Positions 4,170 through 9,908 of a DNA stretch of 9,908 nt are shown here, in pieces. The position numbers and the translations under genes are program-made. The notes beneath the pieces were generated by a model. The model saw nothing but the letters and a program-made list of their open reading frames with translations. It was not told the DNA's origin and made no database searches. Every line of letters starts with the position of its first letter. Positions within the stretch are counted from its first letter, which is position 1. This stretch comes from Chloroflexota bacterium (GTDB lineage Bacteria; Chloroflexota; Limnocylindria; Limnocylindrales; CSP1-4), in the NCBI GenBank assembly GCA_013698385.1, contig JACCVB010000177.1, positions 1 to 9,908 of the forward strand, read 5' to 3'.

Positions 4170-6414
4170 CACCGTTACCTCGGATGACGCGGCGCGGCCG
4201 ACCGCCGGTCGAGCGGGCGATCTTCATGACGGTCGCCAGCCCGGCGTCGACCAGGACGCCGACCGCCTCCGCAAGGTCGGCCCCGGTCCGCAGCCCCAGC
4301 GCCCGCTTCGCGTCGTCGTAGCTGACCTCGCCGTCATCCAGCATCCGGAGCAGCACGTCGGCGTGGCGGTTGCCGGTCGAGTCGCCGAGCGCCCATGCCG
4401 CCGAGCGGCGGGCGTATTCGGCCAGGGCGATGGCCGCATCCAGGTGGACCGCGCCGACGTCCGGGCTCCGATCGGCCAGGGCGTAGACCAGCGCCAGGCG
4501 CGCGACCTGCGCTTCGTGCCGCCCCGTGACGGCCCCGGACAGCCCGAGACGCGGGGTAACGGCCAGCTCGGCGTAGAAGTCTTCCCAGCGGTCGCGCGCG
4601 GCATCATCGAAGGCCAGCTCGGCAGGGAGCCGCGCCTCCAGGATGGCCGATTGCAGGCGCCTGACGAACGGCTGCACGATGGCATCCGGTGACGCCGGGA
4701 ATGGGATCAGCCGTTGGCGCCTGACAGCCAGGAACAGGATGCGGTTGGCGAACCCGTTGGCGGCGTCGGAGTCGGTCAGCTTGACCCGCAGCTCGGTCGG
4801 CGTGATGTGGCCGAGCAGGCTGACGTGATGGGCCGTGACGAGTGACTCATCGCGCGCCCGGGCATGGCCGAGCGGCACGCCGTCCCAGGCGTTGCGGAGC
4901 ACGGCCGAGAGGGTCGACCCCTCGCGATTGAGGATCGTGAGCAGGCGCCCGAACTCGGGCTCGACCAGGAAGACGCGATCTTCCGCCGGACCGCCGGCCG
5001 CGCGGGCTTCCTCGATCCGGCGGACCAGGTGGCCGGTGATCGCCTCGCCCGACGCGACGCCGACCAGCCATAGCGCGTCCAGCTCGGGGTAGGCCAGCCG
5101 GAACACGCTCCGGGCGAGGTCCAGGGCCGTCCCCTTGCGGCCGCCGAAACCGGTGGCGCCGACCAGCAGGATGCTCGTATTCGACCGCTGCAACGATCCC
5201 TGATAGAGCGCCCGTCCACCGCCGCAGGCGGCGCCGAACATGGACACGAGCGTCCCCAGCACGCCGACCGGATCGGCCTCGGTATACGGGGCGACGGCCA
5301 GGGCGATCTCGCCGAGCACGCCGTGGTAGGCGGCATTATCCAGAGGCTCCGGCCAGGTCGACGGCTCGGCCTCCTCCACTTCGGCCGGCGCCACCTCGTC
5401 CGGGGCATCCGTGCCAGTCCGGATGGTGATGTGCGGCTCGTCCTGGGCCAGACTGGCCGCCGCCGCCCCGAAGTCCCCGCCGTGCTCCAGGACGGCGTAG
5501 ACGGTGAACGGCAGGTAGCCGCGGGGCGCCTCGAACTCGGTCGACGTGGAGAAGACGTAGAACAGGCCAGGATGGCGCCCGATGGTCGCCGAGACGCCGC
5601 GATCCTTGCCGGGTCGCCGGAGGTAGGTGATCCCGGCCCGCCGATGCACGACCGTCCAGCCGTGCGTGAGTAGCAGCTCCTCCGTCCGGCCCTCCGCGTC
5701 GGGCGCCTCGTTGTAGCGGTCGCCGGGGCGGTCGCCATCGCCGCTCCTCGCGCGCGGCGCCGATATCGCCGAGACCGGCATCTGGTCCAGCGATCGGGCG
5801 ATGTCATACAGGGCGTCCCGCTCGTCAGCGGAGATCGTCGCCATCGTCGCCAGCCCGCCGTGCACGATCTCCCACGGGAGCCCGGTCGGGTGCGTCGACC
5901 CGTGCGAGGGCGGGACGACGAAGTAGCCGCCCTCGCCGCGGGTTTCGATCAGGACTTTGACCTTCTCGCGCGGAGCGTCCGCAAGCTCGGCGGGCGTCGC
6001 CGGCCGACGGGCCAGCTTCTGATTGCCGAGCGGCGTATCGGTCCGGAAGATCAGGTGTGACCCGCCGCCCGGGCTGCGATGGGTGCAGCCCGCGACGATG
6101 CGAGACAGCAGCTCGCCGAGCCCCGCCTGCCGACATAGTTCCCGGAAATCAGCGCCGATGCCCTCGGTTATCGCCCGCCCCTCGAGCTCGAGCATCTCGA
6201 CGCCACCGGACACGCGACCCGTGACCAGGGCCAGCCCATGACGGCCGTTCGCGAACCAGCCCGCCACCGTCTCCACCGTGGCCGGGGCGTCCTGGTAGGC
6301 AGCCCATGCGTCCAGCGCCGGCGCCTTGGACCCATCGTCGCGGATCGGCAGGATGGACAGGTGTGCGCTAGCCATCGACAAGGCGGCCGGGCGGCAGCAT
6401 GTGTCGGCCGTCAT
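4111..6414 (-). CDS. Primase-polymerase/helicase-like replication protein
   Basis: 767 residues from the ATG at 6414. Residues 15-210 form a prim-pol domain: motif I area GGVEMLELEG (70-79), motif II PGGGSHLIF (115-123), motif III IETRGEGGYFVVPPSHGSTH (156-175). Residues 233-325 carry the linker typical of this family (HGWTVVHRRAGITYLRRPGK, FYVFSTSTEFEAPRGY). Residues 355-600 form a DUF3987-like ATPase/helicase region with LLVGATGFGGRKGT (416-429), FLVEPEFGRLLTILNREGST (482-501), SLLGHIT (532-538) and AANGFANRILFL (551-562). The role is priming and unwinding for element replication. The start at 6414 overlaps the preceding small gene as ATGA; a GTG at 6648 would add 78 low-complexity Pro/Arg residues that lie over another gene. 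Motif I has Glu-x-Glu where Asp-x-Asp is usual. The C-terminal tail is encoded by repeat array C. Confidence 0.85.
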   Translation of the reverse strand: MTADTCCRPAALSMASAHLSILPIRDDGSKAPALDAWAAYQDAPATVETVAGWFANGRHGLALVTGRVSGGVEMLELEGRAITEGIGADFRELCRQAGLGELLSRIVAGCTHRSPGGGSHLIFRTDTPLGNQKLARRPATPAELADAPREKVKVLIETRGEGGYFVVPPSHGSTHPTGLPWEIVHGGLATMATISADERDALYDIARSLDQMPVSAISAPRARSGDGDRPGDRYNEAPDAEGRTEELLLTHGWTVVHRRAGITYLRRPGKDRGVSATIGRHPGLFYVFSTSTEFEAPRGYLPFTVYAVLEHGGDFGAAAASLAQDEPHITIRTGTDAPDEVAPAEVEEAEPSTWPEPLDNAAYHGVLGEIALAVAPYTEADPVGVLGTLVSMFGAACGGGRALYQGSLQRSNTSILLVGATGFGGRKGTALDLARSVFRLAYPELDALWLVGVASGEAITGHLVRRIEEARAAGGPAEDRVFLVEPEFGRLLTILNREGSTLSAVLRNAWDGVPLGHARARDESLVTAHHVSLLGHITPTELRVKLTDSDAANGFANRILFLAVRRQRLIPFPASPDAIVQPFVRRLQSAILEARLPAELAFDDAARDRWEDFYAELAVTPRLGLSGAVTGRHEAQVARLALVYALADRSPDVGAVHLDAAIALAEYARRSAAWALGDSTGNRHADVLLRMLDDGEVSYDDAKRALGLRTGADLAEAVGVLVDAGLATVMKIARSTGGRPRRVIRGNGANGASGARAARTGTKEISA
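4146..4176 (-). repeat. 9-base repeat array C, inverted, inside the primase 3' end
   Basis: On the minus strand three units AACGGTGCA, AACGGTGCT and AGCGGTGCT followed by AGGG, in the opposite orientation to arrays A and B. It encodes the Gly-Ala repeat NGANGASGARAA at the primase C-terminus, a low-complexity tail that seems dictated by the DNA repeat. Confidence 0.75.
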
Positions 6415-6587
6415 CGGTCCCGGTCCAGGGCGGCCAGCTCGCGGGCCAGGGCATCGAGCCGCTCGACGGCCCGTCGTCGGGCTGCGATCGCGTGGTCGAT
6501 CCGACGCAGGAGCGACCGGCGGCGCCGGGCCGCCGGGTCGCAGGGTGGCGGGAGAACTGTCGATGGCAGTCGCCCGCGCGTTACCAA
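6411..6587 (-). CDS. Small coiled-coil protein before the primase (TTG start)
   Basis: 58 residues from a TTG at 6587 to a TGA at 6411-6413 that overlaps the primase start as ATGA. The frame is closed by a TAA at about 6626-6628, so the start lies within a short interval, and no ATG is available. The second half is a clear amphipathic helix: SLLRRIDHAIAARRRAVERL then DALARELAALDRDR. Third codon positions are mostly G or C as in true genes here. The same bases read in the primase frame give Pro/Arg-rich nonsense. Very small basic coiled-coil proteins ahead of a primase could be DNA-binding accessories; no function is assigned. The TTG sits inside the GTTACCA/TGGTAAC palindrome. Confidence 0.6.
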   Translation of the reverse strand: MVTRGRLPSTVLPPPCDPAARRRRSLLRRIDHAIAARRRAVERLDALARELAALDRDR

Positions 6588-6613
6588 CTGGTAACACCGT
6601 CGCAGCGACAGTT
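6555..6613. repeat. Outer inverted repeat AACTGTCG / CGACAGTT
   Basis: Perfect 8-base arms at 6555-6562 and 6606-6613, centred within four bases of the palindrome at 6580-6595, so the two dyads are nested. Confidence 0.5.
6580..6595. promoter_or_regulatory. Palindrome GTTACCA-AC-TGGTAAC
   Basis: A perfect 7-base inverted repeat with a two-base centre, covering the TTG start of the 58-residue gene. A third half-site GTTACC lies at 6611-6616. This has the form of a dimer-binding operator; the excisionase-like or ribbon-helix-helix protein encoded just upstream is a candidate ligand. Confidence 0.55.
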
Positions 6614-6644
6614 ACCGGCCGACCGCGCGCCGACGGGTCGGGGG

Positions 6645-6902
6645 TCACGCCTCGGCCGCCCGCGCGATGTAGTCGGCGATCGCGCCGGCCGGGATCAGTC
6701 GTCGGCGTCCGATTTTGATCGACTTCAGTCGGCCGGCCGCGATCTCGGAATAGACGAGCGACCGGCCGAGCGACAGAGCGGCGGCCGCGGAGTCGATATC
6801 GTGCAAGCGATCAGGCCCGGACGCCGGTGTCATCTCGGCGCGAACCTCTGCACGGAGGGCCTCGGCCAGCTCAGCCAAGGCGAGGGCCAGGCGGTCGCTC
6901 AT
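6645..6902 (-). CDS. Excisionase-like helix-turn-helix protein
   Basis: An 85-residue protein. Residues 1-30 are a helical leader (LALALAELAEALRAEVRAEM). Residues 35-82 are the MerR/excisionase-type winged HTH used by Xis and AlpA proteins: IDSAAAALSLGRSLVYSEIA, then GRLKSIKIGRRRLIPAGAIA and DYIAR. The order turn-helix, 'GrL.siKiGrRrlip', 'ai.dyi' is characteristic. Such proteins bend attachment-site DNA to direct excision and also act as regulators. Its ATG overlaps the stop of the ribbon-helix-helix gene (ATGA), and its stop lies 57 bases before the next gene, with the nested dyad in the gap. Whether it is a true Xis or only a regulator cannot be decided here. Confidence 0.7.
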   Translation of the reverse strand: MSDRLALALAELAEALRAEVRAEMTPASGPDRLHDIDSAAAALSLGRSLVYSEIAAGRLKSIKIGRRRLIPAGAIADYIARAAEA

Positions 6903-7090
6903 GGTCGCGGCCTCGCGGGTTCGAGGGCGGCGCTCTCGCGGCCTGTCAGGTCGACGTCCAGGCCGGCGCGCCGGAGCCCGTCGAGGATCAGCCAGGACGC
7001 TTGCGCCTTCGGGTCGCGCATCTCACGGCGGGCCAGCTCCGCGAGCCTATCGAGGGCGGAGTCCGGGAGGGCAATGTAGACGGATCGCAT
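6899..7090 (-). CDS. Ribbon-helix-helix DNA-binding protein
   Basis: A 63-residue protein. RSVYIALPDSALDRLAELAR is a beta strand followed by helix A, and DPKAQASWLILDGLRRAGLD is helix B, matching the CopG/Arc-type ribbon-helix-helix fold with the strand residues Ser-Val-Tyr-Ile reading DNA. The C-terminal 15 residues (ESAALEPARPRP) look disordered. Proteins of this fold bind as dimers to short direct repeats, and five TGGTCA boxes lie just upstream of the gene, so self-repression is the natural guess. There is no strong ribosome site before the ATG. It overlaps the excisionase-like gene by ATGA. Confidence 0.7.
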   Translation of the reverse strand: MRSVYIALPDSALDRLAELARREMRDPKAQASWLILDGLRRAGLDVDLTGRESAALEPARPRP

Positions 7091-7117
7091 GACGCGCCAA
7101 GCGTCAACGCGCCTTGC

Positions 7118-7183
7118 TGGTCACGTCTACATGGTCAGGCTGGTCAAAGTCGCGTCGCTATGGTGGTCAGGCTGGTCAAAGTC
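7118..7183. promoter_or_regulatory. TGGTCA repeat cluster, candidate operator
   Basis: Five TGGTCA boxes start at 7118, 7132, 7141, 7164 and 7173. Four of them form two exact copies of TGGTCAGGCTGGTCAAAGTC, 32 bases apart (three helical turns), with nine bases between boxes inside each copy. It fills the gap between the zinc/HTH gene and the ribbon-helix-helix gene. On the minus strand each copy contains TTGACC, which resembles a -35 element, but no convincing -10 element is spaced correctly. Confidence 0.65.
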
Positions 7184-7655
7184 CGAGTGGCGGCCAGGTT
7201 GTCCCTTTCTTGTGCCGGTCGCACGCGCGTTTGAGCGTCGCGGTGGACGACATGAGCGCGGCCGCGACTTCCGGGCGGCTCGGCCGATCCGGGTGACTCC
7301 GGCGATACGGCCGCCCCGTCTTGCCGTTCAGGGTGGGAGTCGATCCTGCGAGGGCGCGGTATTCGGCCTCGATCTTCGACCACGACAGCCCGCCGGGCGC
7401 GAGGTTATCGGCCGACTCGGCCTCCGGCTCCGCAGGTACGACGTCCGGAGCCTGTGTCTCGGGCGCCGGAGCCTCGCCCTCCCGCATCCCGCAGAGCCTG
7501 CAGCGGAACAGTTCCCCGCCCTTGCCGTCCGCCACGAGGTCGATTGCAGGGTTCCTGCCCATCGCCGTTGCAAACGGCAACGCAGCGATGACCGACGGCG
7601 CCGTGCATCCTGCCCGGTGAATGATGCGGAGGTGGGCACCGATGTCGTCGCTCAT
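7176..7655 (-). CDS. Zinc-finger and HTH-like protein of unknown function
   Basis: A 159-residue protein. The N-terminus has His/Cys residues (GAHLRIIHRAGCTAPS) and a single Cys-x-x-Cys knuckle at residues 52-55 (FRCRLCGM), which together could hold one zinc. An acidic Pro/Glu linker covers residues 60-88. The C-terminal part starts with LSWSKIEAEYRALAG and ends with a helix-turn-helix-like stretch at about 126-150 (SRPEVAAALMSSTATLKRAC), then TTWPP. It is probably a DNA-binding regulator of the element. Its ATG overlaps the integrase stop as ATGA, so the two are translationally coupled, and its stop codon lies within the TGGTCA repeats. Confidence 0.6.
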   Translation of the reverse strand: MSDDIGAHLRIIHRAGCTAPSVIAALPFATAMGRNPAIDLVADGKGGELFRCRLCGMREGEAPAPETQAPDVVPAEPEAESADNLAPGGLSWSKIEAEYRALAGSTPTLNGKTGRPYRRSHPDRPSRPEVAAALMSSTATLKRACDRHKKGTTWPPLGL

Positions 7656-8806
7656 CGCTCGCCGCCCAGCGCCCGGTCCATCGCATCCGCGACCCGGCGC
7701 GGACCTTCAGCGACCGTCTGGCCGTAGATATCGAGGGTGATGCTCGGACTCGCGTGGCCGAGCGCGTCCGACACGTCGCGAACCGGCACGCCGGCCGATA
7801 GGGCCAGCGTCGCCGCGGTGTGCCGCAAGTCGTGCAGCCGCAGCCGACCGATGCCGCTCCGGGCGACCAGCGCCCGGTACGCGCTCGTGATCGTCTCGGG
7901 ATGCCATTGTCGCCCGACCGGGTCCGCGAAGATCAGGCCGGCGGTGTCCTGCCAGGCATCGCCAGCGGCCATCCGCTCGGCGTCCTGTAGCCCGCGCTGT
8001 CGCGTCAGAGCCTCCCGAGCCATGGCGGGCAGGGCCAGCGTCCGCCGAGCGCGTCTCGACTTCGGCTCAGCGACCGCATAGCCGCCGCTGGCGGACCGGG
8101 CCAGCGCCCGGGCGATGGTGAGCGTCCCGGCCGTCTCGTCCACGTCCGACCAGCGCAACGCGAGCAGCTCGCCCCTGCGCATCCCGGTCGCCACGCCGAG
8201 CATGACCAGCGGGCTCAGCGGGTCATCATCGACGGCTGCCAGGAACCGCCGAACCTCATCGCCCGAGAGTGCGCGCCGCTTCGGCTCCGCGGTCCGGGGC
8301 GGTCGGGCCAGGCGGGCGACGTTGCGGGCGATCAGCCCATCGCGGGCGGCGTCGGACAGGGCGACCACGAGCACGCGCCGGGTGAGGGCCGCCGTCGACG
8401 GCGCCGACCCGGCATCGATCATCGCGCCGGTCATGGCCTCCACGTCCGAGGGTCGCAGGCGGGCCAGCTCGATCCGTCCGAGGGCCGGGATGACGTGCCG
8501 CCGCATGGCAGTCCGATAGAGCGCCAGCGTCGCCGGTCGGACGCGATGCGCGACGGACCCGAGCCATCGCTCACCCCACCGTGCCAGCGTCGGCGTCCGT
8601 CCGACCGTCTCGGACTCAGCCCGCGCCGCGCGGAGCTTGCGCTTGATCTCCGCGTCGGTCCGCCCGGACAGGTAGCGGCGGACGGGCTCGCCGGTCAGCG
8701 CGTGCGGGACGGTGACGGCAGCCCGTAGCCGCCCGTCCGCCGTCTGGTAGATCGTCCCGTCTCCGCGTCGCTGCCGTCGCGGCGTGGTGTCGGTAGACTC
8801 GGCCAT
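7652..8806 (-). CDS. int: Tyrosine recombinase (integrase) of the element
   Basis: A 384-residue protein of usual length for phage-type integrases. Residues 1-65 form an arm-binding domain (GDGTIYQTADGRLRAAVTVP). Residues 70-165 are the SAM-like core-binding domain (TLARWGERWLGSVAHRVRPA). Residues 178-384 are the catalytic domain with Arg210 in ATGMRRGELLALRW, Lys249 in EPKSRR, His325 and Arg328 in LHDLRH, His351 in LGHASPSITLDIYG and Tyr361 as nucleophile. All six expected residues are present, so it should be active. AGGAGG eight bases before the ATG supports the start. It catalyses site-specific integration, and with the excisionase-like protein excision. It is the gene nearest the sigma-factor end of the element, and candidate arm-type repeats lie at 8903-8921. 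Confidence 0.93.
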   Translation of the reverse strand: MAESTDTTPRRQRRGDGTIYQTADGRLRAAVTVPHALTGEPVRRYLSGRTDAEIKRKLRAARAESETVGRTPTLARWGERWLGSVAHRVRPATLALYRTAMRRHVIPALGRIELARLRPSDVEAMTGAMIDAGSAPSTAALTRRVLVVALSDAARDGLIARNVARLARPPRTAEPKRRALSGDEVRRFLAAVDDDPLSPLVMLGVATGMRRGELLALRWSDVDETAGTLTIARALARSASGGYAVAEPKSRRARRTLALPAMAREALTRQRGLQDAERMAAGDAWQDTAGLIFADPVGRQWHPETITSAYRALVARSGIGRLRLHDLRHTAATLALSAGVPVRDVSDALGHASPSITLDIYGQTVAEGPRRVADAMDRALGGER

Positions 8807-8814
8807 GGTCGCTG

Positions 8815-8820
8815 CCTCCT
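8815..8820 (-). promoter_or_regulatory. Ribosome binding site of the integrase
   Basis: AGGAGG on the minus strand, eight bases before the ATG at 8806. It rules out a longer frame that starts near 8912 in another register. Confidence 0.75.
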
Positions 8821-8902
8821 AAGTCAGGCGTGCGATCTGGACGGCCTCCGGTTCGCGCCGGGGGTCGTCCGCGCATCGGTCGGTCCGTGCGCGTCCGTAT
8901 AT

Positions 8903-8925
8903 GCTGCCACAAACGCTGCCAGCGT
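8903..8925. other. Candidate integrase binding sites at the element/sigma-factor junction
   Basis: GCTGCCA occurs at 8903-8909 and 8915-8921, a direct repeat with a 12-base period. The second copy lies in the small dyad ACGCT-GCC-AGCGT (8913-8925). The position, between the integrase start and the sigma-factor stop, is where arm-type or core-type attachment sites are expected. No matching copy was found at the left end, so the attachment core is undefined. A TATACG at 8896-8901 (minus) could be a -10 element for int. Confidence 0.35.
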
Positions 8926-8937
8926 GCGTAAATCGTG

Positions 8938-9908
<971 letters not shown>

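Noticed and set aside
6415..6648. N-terminal extension of the primase from the GTG at 6648
   Set aside because: Low-complexity Pro/Arg sequence overlapping a better supported small gene; the prim-pol domain begins after the ATG at 6414.
6911..6925. GGGTTCGAGG, resembling a tRNA T-loop
   Set aside because: Inside the ribbon-helix-helix gene; no cloverleaf can be drawn.
7132..7183. CRISPR-like repeats (20-base repeat, 32-base period)
   Set aside because: Only two full copies with a 12-base gap and internal sub-repeats; no array, no cas genes. An operator fits better.
8616..8912. Minus-strand frame of 98 codons overlapping the integrase N-terminus
   Set aside because: Arg/Pro/Gly-rich shadow of the integrase; the integrase frame has the ribosome site and catalytic motifs.
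1855..8925. 27-base repeat copy B and the sigma-factor junction as attL/attR pair
   Set aside because: No shared sequence longer than a few bases between 1720-1945 and 8820-8990; the attachment core remains unknown.

Overview
The window is high-GC bacterial chromosome. At its right edge sits an RpoD/SigA-type sigma-70 factor whose C-terminus ends [10 protein letters not shown]. That ending, the GC content and the unusual N-terminal region of the sigma factor fit a Chloroflexota-like host, or less likely an actinobacterial one. Taxonomy is inferred from this one gene.

Layout, left to right. (1) 1-1890, apparently host DNA: the N-terminal part of a secreted protein (minus strand), a small HicB-like antitoxin gene (plus) with a terminator-like hairpin, a four-helix membrane protein (minus), and two short plus-strand relics that look like C-terminal ends of further HicB-like genes. 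(2) 1894-8806, an integrated element. Every gene is on the minus strand and they form one unidirectional block ending at a strong hairpin (1894-1931). In transcription order: tyrosine integrase; zinc-finger/HTH-like protein; ribbon-helix-helix protein; excisionase-like HTH protein; a 58-residue coiled-coil protein with a TTG start that is easily missed; primase-polymerase/helicase; a small unknown protein; a Cys-Pro-Cys protein; a P27-like small terminase subunit; a 62-residue protein; and a 276-residue helical protein. Most adjacent genes overlap by ATGA. (3) 8938 to the right edge: the sigma factor gene, co-oriented and 131 bases upstream of the integrase.

How it fits together: integrase plus excisionase would move the element, the primase-helicase would replicate it, and the small terminase subunit would direct packaging. 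No large terminase, portal, capsid or tail gene is present. This content and order (int, regulators, xis, primase/rep, repeats, terS) match the logic of phage satellites of the SaPI/PICI type, so I propose a satellite that borrows a helper phage's particle. The most distinctive non-coding signals are arrays of a 9-base unit, AACGGTGCT, in inverted orientation around the primase stop codon (candidate replication origin and long RNA hairpin), five TGGTCA boxes before the ribbon-helix-helix gene (candidate operator), and a nested dyad before the coiled-coil/primase genes. The attachment sites could not be located.
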